Below, piece by piece: positions 52,281 through 60,146 of a stretch of 64,000 nt of DNA. The notes beneath the pieces were generated by a model. It saw nothing but the letters and a program-made list of their open reading frames with translations. It had not been told where the DNA came from and did no database searches. A program made the translations under genes and the position numbers. Source of the DNA: Rhodospirillum centenum SW (lineage in GTDB: Bacteria > Pseudomonadota > Alphaproteobacteria > Azospirillales > Azospirillaceae); contig NC_011420.2 in assembly GCF_000016185.1 (NCBI RefSeq), forward strand, positions 4,023,501 to 4,087,500. The letters are read 5' to 3'. The first letter of the stretch is position 1, and each line of letters begins with the position of its first letter.

Positions 52281-52301
52281 CTTTGTCCGGACCGGATAAA
52301 G
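52281..52301. promoter_or_regulatory. Near-perfect 21-bp dyad in the divergent transducer/siderophore-receptor region
   Basis: CTTTGTCCGG, one central base, CCGGATAAAG: nine of ten pairs match. It lies 156 bp before the transducer start and 180 bp before the receptor start. The half-site resembles the dyad at 49714. Confidence 0.4.
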
Positions 52302-52397
52302 AAACATACGGACGAGATCGGACTGATTGCGTGGGATCGGGAGGTCATCGGCACAATGCTGTCAGAAGCGCGTTGCGCCGTCTCCTCAAGTATGCAA

Positions 52398-52414
52398 TTT
52401 AGAAGCGTTCGCAC
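52398..52414 (+). promoter_or_regulatory. Possible Irr-type (ICE) half-site before the siderophore receptor
   Basis: TTTAGAA, GCG, TTCGCAC: the left half equals the TTTAGAA half of the rhizobial Irr box; the right half matches only in part. It is ~70 bp before the receptor start. Weak evidence alone. Nothing else is clear in the 355-bp gap beyond the two elements listed above. Confidence 0.25.
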
Positions 52415-52480
52415 GCGTAGCGCTGGCGCCCGGTACGTCCCCCGATACGCCCCCCCGATATCCCCCTGGAGTCCCCTCGG

Positions 52481-54673
52481 ATGACGCGCGTCCTTTCCGG
52501 TTCCGCAGCCCTGGCCCTGGTGATCGGCCTCGCCGCCCCGGCTTTCGCCCAGTCCACGCCCATGCCCACGTCCACGCCCACGCCCGCCAGCGACCAGGAG
52601 ATCGAGGAGATCATCGTCATCGGCAGCGGCTCCCAGGTCGGCCTGACCGGGGCCTATGCCGGCGGCCAGGTGGCCCGCGGCGGGCGCGCCGGCCTGCTGG
52701 GCAACCTGGACATGATGGACGCGCCCTTCGCCACCACGGCCTACACCTCGGCGCTGATCGGGCAGCAGCAGGCCAAGAGCGTGGCGGACGTGCTCCAGAA
52801 CGACCCCGTGGTGCGGGTCGCCCGCGGCTTCGGGAACTTCCAGGAACTCTATGTGATCCGCGGCTTCCCGGTCTATTCGGACGACATGACCTACAATGGC
52901 GTCTACGGCATCCTGCCGCGCCAGTACGTCGCCGCCGAACTGCTGGAGCGGGTCGAGGTCTTCCGCGGTGCCAATTCCTTCCTCAACGGTGCCGCCCCCG
53001 GCGGCAGCGCCGCCGGCGGTTCGGTCAATCTGGTGCCGAAGCGCGCGCCGAAGGACCCGCTGAACCGCGTCACCCTGGGCTTCGAGAATGACGGTCAGGG
53101 CTATGCCGCCGTGGACGTCGCGCGCCGCTTCGGCCAGGGCGACGCCGCCGGCATCCGGCTGAACGCCGTGCGGCGCGACGGCGAGACCTCGGTGGAGGGG
53201 CAGGACCGCGAGCTGAGCGTGCTCGCCTTCGGCGCCGACTACCAGGGCGAGCGGCTGCGTCTGTCCGCCGACATCGGCTATCAGGACCACCATATCGACG
53301 CGCCGCGGCCCAGCGTCACCCCGCTGGGCGCCATCCCGTCGGCCCCCGACGCCGCCCGCAATTTCGCCCAGCCCTGGACCTACAGCGACGAGGAACAGCG
53401 TTTCGGCGCCGTCCGGGCGGAATACGACCTGACCGACCGGATCACGGCCTGGGCCGCGTTCGGCGCGCGCGACGGCAAGGAGGACAACGTCCTGGCCAAC
53501 CCGGACGCGCTGGCCGACGGCACCACCAGCGCCTACCGGTTCGACAATGTGCGCGAGGACACGGTCTACTCCGCCGATACCGGCATCCGCGGCGACTTCG
53601 CCACCGGCCCGGTCGGGCACCGCGTGATCCTGTCGGGCTCCGCTGTCTCGCTGAAGTCGCGCAACGCCTACGCCTTCTCCAGCTTCGCCGGGTTCGCGGG
53701 CAATCTCTACCGTCCGGTCGCGGTGACGGCCCCGGCGGCCGATTTCTTCGTCGGCGGCGACCTGTCCGACCCGCACGTCACCGAGAGGAGCGACAACACC
53801 AGCCTGGCGCTGGCCGACATGCTGTCGTTCCTGGACGGCACGGTGCTGCTGACCGTGGGCGCCCGCTACCAGAGCATCGAGACGAAGACCTACGACTACA
53901 ACACGGGGGCGCGGCTGTCCGGCTACGACGACGATGCGGTCACCCCGACCGTCGCCCTGGTCTACAAGCCGACGGATCAGATCTCCCTCTACGGCAACTA
54001 CGCCGAGAGCCTGCGGCCGGGCGAGGTCGCCCCGGCCACCAGCGGCAGCAGCCCGGTGCTGAACGCGGGCGAGGCCTTCAGTCCCTACACCGCCGAACAG
54101 TACGAGATCGGCGCCAAGTACGATGCCGGGAGCTTCGGCGCCACGCTCAGCGCCTTCACCATCACGCTGCCGAGTTCGATCGTCGAGGACAACGTCTTCT
54201 CCGTCTCGGGCGAGCAGCGCAACCGCGGCCTGGAACTGAGCGTCTTCGGCGAGCCCGTCGAAGGGGTGCGCCTGCTGGGCGGGCTGACCTGGATCGACGC
54301 CGAGCTGACCCGCACGGCCAGCGGCGTCAACGAGGGGAACACGGCGATCGGCGTGCCCGACCTTCAGCTCAACGTGAACGTCGCCTGGGACGTGCCCGTG
54401 CTGCCGGGCCTGACGGTGGATGCACGGATGGTCCATACGGCGTCGCAGTATGCCGACGCCGCCAACACCACCAGCATCCCGTCCTGGACCCGCTTCGACC
54501 TGGGCGCCAGCTACGAGGTCGACCTCGCGGGCCGGGCCGTCGCCCTGCGCGGCCGGGTCGAGAACGTGACCGGCAAGGACTACTGGGCCTCCGCCGGAGG
54601 CTATCCGGGAGCGAACTATCTGGTGCTCGGCACGCCGCGCACCTTCATCCTGTCCGCCGCGGTGGACTTCTGA
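52481..54673 (+). CDS. TonB-dependent siderophore receptor
   Basis: A 730-residue outer-membrane receptor. The signal peptide ends APAFAQSTP; then a TonB box region (EEIIVIGSG), a plug (~60-190) with SVADVLQNDPVVRVARGFG and YVIRGFPVYSDDMTYNGVYG, and a barrel ending TFILSAAVDF. The plug wording is that of ferrisiderophore receptors such as FhuE or FcuA rather than heme or B12 receptors. The ATG at 52481 is used; a purine-poor leader precedes it. Two membrane-protein genes follow closely, the second of the PepSY type common in iron-siderophore loci. The exact siderophore cannot be told. Confidence 0.88.
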   Translation: MTRVLSGSAALALVIGLAAPAFAQSTPMPTSTPTPASDQEIEEIIVIGSGSQVGLTGAYAGGQVARGGRAGLLGNLDMMDAPFATTAYTSALIGQQQAKSVADVLQNDPVVRVARGFGNFQELYVIRGFPVYSDDMTYNGVYGILPRQYVAAELLERVEVFRGANSFLNGAAPGGSAAGGSVNLVPKRAPKDPLNRVTLGFENDGQGYAAVDVARRFGQGDAAGIRLNAVRRDGETSVEGQDRELSVLAFGADYQGERLRLSADIGYQDHHIDAPRPSVTPLGAIPSAPDAARNFAQPWTYSDEEQRFGAVRAEYDLTDRITAWAAFGARDGKEDNVLANPDALADGTTSAYRFDNVREDTVYSADTGIRGDFATGPVGHRVILSGSAVSLKSRNAYAFSSFAGFAGNLYRPVAVTAPAADFFVGGDLSDPHVTERSDNTSLALADMLSFLDGTVLLTVGARYQSIETKTYDYNTGARLSGYDDDAVTPTVALVYKPTDQISLYGNYAESLRPGEVAPATSGSSPVLNAGEAFSPYTAEQYEIGAKYDAGSFGATLSAFTITLPSSIVEDNVFSVSGEQRNRGLELSVFGEPVEGVRLLGGLTWIDAELTRTASGVNEGNTAIGVPDLQLNVNVAWDVPVLPGLTVDARMVHTASQYADAANTTSIPSWTRFDLGASYEVDLAGRAVALRGRVENVTGKDYWASAGGYPGANYLVLGTPRTFILSAAVDF

Positions 54674-54708
54674 GGGGCGGGTGCTCGCCGGAAAGGGGAG
54701 AAGGGACG

Positions 54709-55272
54709 ATGCCTGAAGCGGTGCCGATGGCGCTGGCCGCCGTCGCGGCGGCGGGGGCGGGCGTGGGCCTGCTGTACCAGTGCTGGCGTCGGCGCCCGGC
54801 GCGGGCCGGCTGGCTGGTCGCTCTGGGCTGGCTGCTGCTGGCGGTGTCGCTGCTGCCCTGGGTCCGGGCCGCGGGCGCGGAGTTCGGCACCGCCTACGCG
54901 CTGCTGGCCGTCACCGGCGCCGGCTGGGCCGGTGTCCTGGCCGCGGCGGAACTGCGCCGGCCCCGGCGTCAGGCGGCCGTTGGCGGCGGCGCCGAGGCTG
55001 CGGAGACCGGGCCGGGCCGGGGCGTCCGGCGCCACCTGCTGCTGTTCGTCCTGGCGGTGCCCGTCGCGGCCGCGGCTGCGGCGTTCGCCACCGTCGGGCT
55101 GACCCGCCTGCTGCCCTGGACCGTGGTGGACCGCATGGCCCTGTCCGCCCTGCTGATGCCGGTGGTCTGGGGCTGTGCCGCCTACTGGGTCACGGCCGAT
55201 CCGCGGCCGCTGCGCCCCGTGCTGGGGATGGTGGTCGCCGCCCTGGTCGGCGGCGTCGCCATCATCGTCTGA
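54709..55272 (+). CDS. Small multi-helix membrane protein of a siderophore-receptor operon
   Basis: A 187-residue protein with about six hydrophobic segments, for example ALAAVAAAGAGVGLLYQCW, WLVALGWLLLAVSLLPWV and LLLFVLAVPVAAAAAAFATV. I do not recognise the family. It sits between the receptor (35 bp before) and the PepSY-type protein (29 bp after), which suggests a role in siderophore iron release or uptake. Confidence 0.7.
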   Translation: MPEAVPMALAAVAAAGAGVGLLYQCWRRRPARAGWLVALGWLLLAVSLLPWVRAAGAEFGTAYALLAVTGAGWAGVLAAAELRRPRRQAAVGGGAEAAETGPGRGVRRHLLLFVLAVPVAAAAAAFATVGLTRLLPWTVVDRMALSALLMPVVWGCAAYWVTADPRPLRPVLGMVVAALVGGVAIIV

Positions 55273-55301
55273 CCGAGACCGCTCCGGCCAAGGAGGCTCC
55301 C

Positions 55302-56762
55302 ATGCCCTTCGCGCCCTCGCCCGCGCTGGTCCGCCGCTCCCTGTCCAGTCATTCCTGGCTGGGTCTGCTGGCCGGGTTCCTGATGTACCTGATCTGCCTG
55401 TCCGGCGCGCTGATCGTCTTCGTGCACGAGTTCGAGCGCTGGGAGCAGCCCGACGTGCCGGAGTTCACCGGCTACGACCCTGCCATGGTCGCGCGCGCCT
55501 ACGGGACGGTGATGGCGGGGGACGTCGGGGACACCCACCACATGTACGTGCTGCTGCCGACGGAGGAGATGCCGCGCCTGCTCATCGCTTCGGACACCGA
55601 GGGCTGGGCCGTCAACCCGGACGGCACGATCGCCGGCGGGGTCAGCCACGAGTGGACGCACCTGCTGGAGCATCTGCACGTCTATCTGCACCTGCCGTCC
55701 ACGCTCGGGCTGATCGTCGTCGGTGCGTTGGGGGCGATGCTCTGCGGTCTGATCGTCTCCGGTTTCGTGGCGCACCCGCGCATCTTCAAGGACGCCTTCG
55801 CCCTTCGGCTGCGCGGGTCACGCCAGCTCGAACAGGCCGACCTGCACAACCGGCTCAGCGTCTGGGGGGCGCCGTTCCATCTGGTGATCGCGGTCACCGG
55901 GGCCTATTTCGGGGTCGCCACCCTGCTGCTGCCGCTGTTCGCGGGGACCTATTTCGGCGGCGATACCGAGAAGGCGATGGCGGCCGTGTTCGGGGCCGAG
56001 CCGGCGCTGGAGCAGTCGCCGGGGCCGCTGGGCATCGACCGGGCGCTGGCCGCGATGCCCGCCATCGCCCCGGGCACCCGGCCCTTCTACGTGACGGTCG
56101 AGGATGTCGGCACGCCGCAGCAGTACATGATCGTCGGGGCGCAGCATCCCGACCGGCTGATCTATGCCGAGCAGTACCGTTTCGATTCCACCGGCGCGTA
56201 TCTGGGGCCGGCCGGGTTCGCCGACGGGGAGGCGGGCAAGCAGGTCCTGTTCTCCGTCTACCGGGTGCATTTCGGCCATTTCGGCGGTCTGCCGGTGAAG
56301 ATCGTCTATGCCCTGTTCGGGCTGGCGCTGACGGTCGTCTCCGTCACCGGGGTCAATCTCTGGCTGGTCAAGCGGCGCCGCCGGGATGCCTGGAACAATG
56401 TCTGGGCGGGCGTCGTCTGGGGCGCCCCGCTGGCCCTGGCGCTGACGGCGCTGCTGTCGCTCGGCACCGGCATCGCCTCCGTCGTGCTGTTCTGGGGAAC
56501 CCTGCTGGCGACGGCCGGGCTGGCGCAATGGTGGGATGACGAGGCGCGCACCCGGTCCCGCCTGCTGCTGGCAAGCGGCGGAGCAGTCCTGCTGGTCGTG
56601 CTGGTGCATGGGCTGCGCTTCGGCGGCGACGCCCTGGCCGGCGCCGCGCTCGGCGTCAACCTGACCCTGCTCGCCATCGCAGCCGGCCTGCTGCTGGCGG
56701 GATTTCGCCTGCGCGGGGCGCGCCGGCCGGCGGCCGTCACCGTCTCCACCCAGGGTGCCTGA
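55302..56762 (+). CDS. PepSY-associated membrane protein (iron-regulated, PiuB-like)
   Basis: A 486-residue protein with the PepSY-TM pattern: SHSWLGLLAGFLMYLICLSG helix, a periplasmic stretch, HVYLHLPSTLGLIVVGALGA, a HNRLSVWGAPFHLVIAVTGA helix, and later helices ending LVHGLRFGG. Conserved histidines in the helices may bind heme, as proposed for flavin/heme ferric reductases of this group. Such proteins accompany siderophore receptors and are thought to reduce ferric siderophore iron. The ATG at 55302 follows AAGGAGG. Confidence 0.82.
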   Translation: MPFAPSPALVRRSLSSHSWLGLLAGFLMYLICLSGALIVFVHEFERWEQPDVPEFTGYDPAMVARAYGTVMAGDVGDTHHMYVLLPTEEMPRLLIASDTEGWAVNPDGTIAGGVSHEWTHLLEHLHVYLHLPSTLGLIVVGALGAMLCGLIVSGFVAHPRIFKDAFALRLRGSRQLEQADLHNRLSVWGAPFHLVIAVTGAYFGVATLLLPLFAGTYFGGDTEKAMAAVFGAEPALEQSPGPLGIDRALAAMPAIAPGTRPFYVTVEDVGTPQQYMIVGAQHPDRLIYAEQYRFDSTGAYLGPAGFADGEAGKQVLFSVYRVHFGHFGGLPVKIVYALFGLALTVVSVTGVNLWLVKRRRRDAWNNVWAGVVWGAPLALALTALLSLGTGIASVVLFWGTLLATAGLAQWWDDEARTRSRLLLASGGAVLLVVLVHGLRFGGDALAGAALGVNLTLLAIAAGLLLAGFRLRGARRPAAVTVSTQGA

Positions 56763-56813
56763 CCCGGACTGCCGCGTGGAGTCGGTGCCGCGGAGTACGC
56801 CCCAAGGGTAGCA

Positions 56814-56843
56814 TGCATTTGAATGCAATCGCGCCATGATTGC
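56814..56843. promoter_or_regulatory. Overlapping small palindromes after the PepSY gene
   Basis: TGCATT, TG, AATGCA (56814-56827) overlaps GCAATC, 7-bp spacer, GATTGC (56825-56843), which is followed by TTTTG. The second could be a terminator for the iron operon; the first has the shape of a metalloregulator site. Confidence 0.3.
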
Positions 56844-56870
56844 TTTTGTGCCCCTGATGCGTATGCTCGG

Positions 56871-57332
56871 ATGAACGGGAGCGTTCCGCGCGGGCGTTCC
56901 CGCCGGTCCTCATCCTGGCACGGGGGTGGAAATGCGTTCTGTCTGGAAGGCGGCGTTGCGGCCCGCCGCCTGGGCGTCATGGTGGACAGCCCCGACGTTG
57001 TGGAGGCCGGCGCCTCGGTCGGCCTCGGCAAGAGGATCGTCAGGAACCATCTCGCCACCTTCGAGACGCTGCAGATCGGCGACGAGACGATCCGCAATCC
57101 CAAGCTGTGCATCGTGCCGATGCACCGCTACAGCCGCTACCAACCGCGGTTCTCCCGCCTGAACGTCCAGGTCGAGGACCTGCCGCAGATGCTGATCGGG
57201 GCCGACTGGTTCCTGGCGCACCGCGTTCTCATCTCCAATTCGCAGCGCCGCGTCTATTTCACCTACAACGGTCGCAAGCCCATCTTCCAGACGGTGCCGC
57301 CGCCGGGTGAGGAGGACACGACGGACTCCTGA
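56871..57332 (+). pseudogene. Truncated retropepsin-like aspartic protease remnant
   Basis: About 100 residues match the C-terminal half of bacterial retropepsin-like proteins: VAARRLGVMVDS, RNHLATFETLQIGDETIRNP, and MLIGADWFLAHRVLISNSQR followed by VYFTYNG. The catalytic DTGA that should stand just before this reads HGGGNAFC, and the upstream residues are not a beta strand. So the active site is lost, perhaps through an upstream frameshift or truncation. The ATG at 56871 is only nominal. An active enzyme is not expected. Confidence 0.55.
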
Positions 57333-57459
57333 TCCCCTGCTTCGGAGACCGCCCGCGGGGCGCGACAGAAGCCTGCCGGCGCGCTACTTTCTACCGAGTG
57401 GCGCCCGGGAAGGTTACAGGTGAGCCGGGGCTGCATCGGTTCCGAACGGGGAGCGGCCC

Positions 57460-58917
57460 ATGCCCTATGGTGTTCTGACACCGTTCGTCCGCCGCTTCAC
57501 GGCGTGGCTGGAGGATGTGCTCGGCACCGAAGCCGCCGGCGATGAACGCCATCCGGACGAGCATCTCTGGACGTCCGCGGCGTTGCGGCGGCGGTTGCGT
57601 GATTTCATCGAAGAACATCCCCAGGCTCCGGCCGCCTGTCTCAACCTGATCGGGCTGGACGTGCTGAAGGCCCATCTCGGGCCGCGCTGGCCGGCCGCTG
57701 CCACCCGCGTGCAGATGCTGGCCGAGCACATGCTGGTCGAGCTGTCCGGGCCGGACGATCTCTGGTTCCGCTTCGAGGACGACCACTACATCGTCGTCTT
57801 CGCCCATCTGGACAAGGCGGAGGCACAGGCCCGCTGCGCCCGCTTCATCGCCCGGCTGAATGCGCTCCTGCTGGGCACGCCCGATCTCACCGGCCTTGTC
57901 TTCGAGACGGTCCTGATCGACGCGCGCTCGCTGGCCGTCGAACGGGTGCCGCTCCACAGCATGATGGACGAGGCGGCCCCCGCAGCCCGGTCAGCGCCCG
58001 CGCCGCTTCCCTCGGGCGCGGCCGGGGCGACGTCTCCGGGTGCCCAGGGGGCGCCGGACGTGCAGGCGGAGGCTCCGCCGACGTCGGTAACCAGCCCCGG
58101 GACGGTCCCGGCGGCGGGTGTCGCCATGGCCCCCTGCGGGCCGGCCGAGGCCCGCACGGCCCAGCCCGTGTCGCAACCGCCGCAGCTTCCCACCCCGCCG
58201 CCCATCGAACTGCGCTACGAGCCGGTGTGGGACGTGCGCGCCGGTGCCGTGACCACCTATCTGGCCCGCGCCGTCCGCGAAGGGTCGGGCGGGATGCACG
58301 GCGTCGGCTACGATGTGCTGTCCGACCACCGCCCGGACTCCATCGCCTCGCTGGACGGGCTGGTGCTGATGGAGGCGCGGTCCGTTCTGGCCGAGCTGTT
58401 CGAGAACCGTTTCCGGCTCCTGATCTCCGTGCCTGTGCATGTCGAGACGTTGGCGCAGGCGGGGCGACGCAGCGCCTATATGGAGATCTGCCGGGAGACA
58501 CCGCGCCACCTGACGCCCTTCATCCTGTTCTGGCTGCACGGGCTGGGTCCCGGCGTGCCGGCGGGGCGGCTGGCCGAACTGGTCGGGATGCTGAAGCCTT
58601 TCAGCCGGGCCGTGCTGGCGCATCTCGACCTGGGCCAGGTCGATCCCGGCCCGCTGGTGACGGGGGGCCTTTCCATGGTCGGCATGGACCTGCCGTTGCC
58701 GGTGCAGACGCCGGCGCGGCTGCCGGAGGTGCTCCGGCTCCTGTCCGCCCTGAACAGGCGCGGCCTGCGCCTCTATGCCGGGGGTATCCGGCACGGGGAG
58801 ACGGCGACCGCCCTCGTCAAGGCGGGGGTCGATCATATCTACGGTCCCGCCGTGGGGCCGCTCCGTGCCACGCCGGAGCACATGCTCCGCTTCTCCGAGA
58901 GCGATCTGCACGCCTGA
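57460..58917 (+). CDS. Degenerate GGDEF/EAL-like protein
   Basis: A 485-residue protein. Residues ~60-165 look like a worn GGDEF domain (LWFRFEDDHYIVVFAHLDKA, where the GGDEF position reads EDDHY). A ~75-residue Ala/Pro-rich linker follows, then an EAL-like domain (~250-480: LRYEPVWDVRAGAVTTYLAR, VLAELFENRFRLLISVPVHV, LYAGGIRHGETATALVKAGV). The EAL catalytic acids and the DDFG motif are missing. It could be a c-di-GMP-binding or purely structural relative; the protein at 35299 is eroded in the same way. The ATG at 57460 has GGGGAG upstream. Single gene, convergent with the hydrolase. Confidence 0.65.
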   Translation: MPYGVLTPFVRRFTAWLEDVLGTEAAGDERHPDEHLWTSAALRRRLRDFIEEHPQAPAACLNLIGLDVLKAHLGPRWPAAATRVQMLAEHMLVELSGPDDLWFRFEDDHYIVVFAHLDKAEAQARCARFIARLNALLLGTPDLTGLVFETVLIDARSLAVERVPLHSMMDEAAPAARSAPAPLPSGAAGATSPGAQGAPDVQAEAPPTSVTSPGTVPAAGVAMAPCGPAEARTAQPVSQPPQLPTPPPIELRYEPVWDVRAGAVTTYLARAVREGSGGMHGVGYDVLSDHRPDSIASLDGLVLMEARSVLAELFENRFRLLISVPVHVETLAQAGRRSAYMEICRETPRHLTPFILFWLHGLGPGVPAGRLAELVGMLKPFSRAVLAHLDLGQVDPGPLVTGGLSMVGMDLPLPVQTPARLPEVLRLLSALNRRGLRLYAGGIRHGETATALVKAGVDHIYGPAVGPLRATPEHMLRFSESDLHA

Positions 58918-58918
58918 T

Positions 58919-58934
58919 CCGGCCGAGCGGCCGG
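58919..58934. terminator. Short hairpin between convergent genes
   Basis: CCGGCC, GAGC, GGCCGG in the 20-bp gap between convergent stops (58917 and 58938). Likely a shared terminator; no T-run. Confidence 0.35.
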
Positions 58935-58937
58935 CCT

Positions 58938-59924
58938 TCAGCCGGTGCCGAGGCGGCCGCCGTCGAGATAGCGCAGCACCGCATCGGCCACCGGCGGGCG
59001 CCGTTGCAGCGTCCAGTGGTCGCTCAGCACGAACAGACCGTCCTCCGCCCCGTCCAGCCAGGCCTCGGCGGTGCGCACGACGCCGTCATTGTCGCCGTCC
59101 AGCCAGGGATTGATGCCCCGGCGGTCACCGCGGCCGGCCATGACCACGGCAAAGGGGAAGTCCGGGACGGGCAGGACGCGGGCGTGCCGGGGCAGGGTGG
59201 CCAGCCCGCCGGGGCCGGCGACTCCCAGCAGGGAGGTGGCGACCAGCCGGGCGGCAAGCTGGCTGCCCTGGTTCGGCGTGCCCAGCAGCACCGCGCGGCG
59301 GCAGTCCAGCCGCCGCCGCCATGCCGCGTCGGGCCGCAGCGAACAGCGCAGGATCAGTCCGCCCAGACTGTAGGCGACGAAGGAAACAGCACGGGCGCCG
59401 TGGTCGGCCAGGGCGTCCAGCACTTCTCCCAGGGCCTGGGTGTTCTCCTCCATGCCCCGGAACAGGCTGGCATAGCCGAGATTGACCGCGTAGCGGCCGT
59501 GCCGCCGCAGCGCCGTCTCCAGCGGCTCCATGGCATCATGCCCGCAGCCCAGCCCGTGCAGCAGGATGACGACATGGGCCGGCACCCGCAGGCCGTGCGG
59601 GACCGCAGCCAGACAGTCCGCCCGGCTGCCGGTCAGCACCCTGCCGCGGCCGGGGTCCAGCAGACGGTGCTGTCCGGTCAGCGCATGGTGCTGGACCCGC
59701 CATTCGCCGATGACGAAGACATCCGACCAGACATGGGCGCCGCCCAGCACGGGCACCGCCAGCCAGGCGCGCAGCGGCGTCTGTCGCAGGGGGATGCGCT
59801 CGCCCCGGGTGGGCGCGGCCTCCGGCCCGGGTCCTGATCCGGCGGCCGGGGGGACCGGGGCAAGAGAGCGGACCCGGGCGAGGCGGCGGGCCGTCAGGGT
59901 TGCCTTGGTCAGAGCGGCGTTCAT
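58938..59924 (-). CDS. Alpha/beta hydrolase (lipase/esterase-like)
   Basis: A 328-residue hydrolase. HVVILLHGLGCGHDAMEPL contains the oxyanion HG motif. The nucleophile elbow is AYSLGG (Ser), in place of the commoner GHSLGG. A likely acid is in DGDNDGVV and the histidine in VLSDHWTLQ. The ~120 residues before the HG motif are more variable. There is no clear signal peptide. Substrate unknown; PGAP1/lipase-type hydrolases act on ester bonds of lipids. The ATG at 59924 is the only good start. Confidence 0.75.
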   Translation of the reverse strand: MNAALTKATLTARRLARVRSLAPVPPAAGSGPGPEAAPTRGERIPLRQTPLRAWLAVPVLGGAHVWSDVFVIGEWRVQHHALTGQHRLLDPGRGRVLTGSRADCLAAVPHGLRVPAHVVILLHGLGCGHDAMEPLETALRRHGRYAVNLGYASLFRGMEENTQALGEVLDALADHGARAVSFVAYSLGGLILRCSLRPDAAWRRRLDCRRAVLLGTPNQGSQLAARLVATSLLGVAGPGGLATLPRHARVLPVPDFPFAVVMAGRGDRRGINPWLDGDNDGVVRTAEAWLDGAEDGLFVLSDHWTLQRRPPVADAVLRYLDGGRLGTG

Positions 59925-60081
59925 CGGCGGTCCGGGGCGGGAAATCGGAAGTGTTACAGATTCCCTACAGCCCGGACCGTTGCCGGGACCTTAACCGCCG
60001 GGTCCCGGGCGCCTGGATGTCCCCGCCCCCCTCCTTCCGCACAGGTCGTTCCGGACAGGCCCTCCGGGGGCCGGAACGGAA

Positions 60082-60105
60082 ACGGCGGCCGTAGCCGGCC
60101 GCCGT
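60082..60105 (-). terminator. Terminator of the second RND operon
   Basis: ACGGCGGCC and GGCCGCCGT, loop of six; on the minus strand it is followed by TTCCGTTCC, 42 bases after the pump stop. A 13-bp tandem repeat (GATGTCCGCCCGT twice, 60118-60143) lies between stop and hairpin. Confidence 0.5.
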
Positions 60106-60146
60106 CCCCTGTCACCCGATGTCCGCCCGTGATGTCCGCCCGTGGC

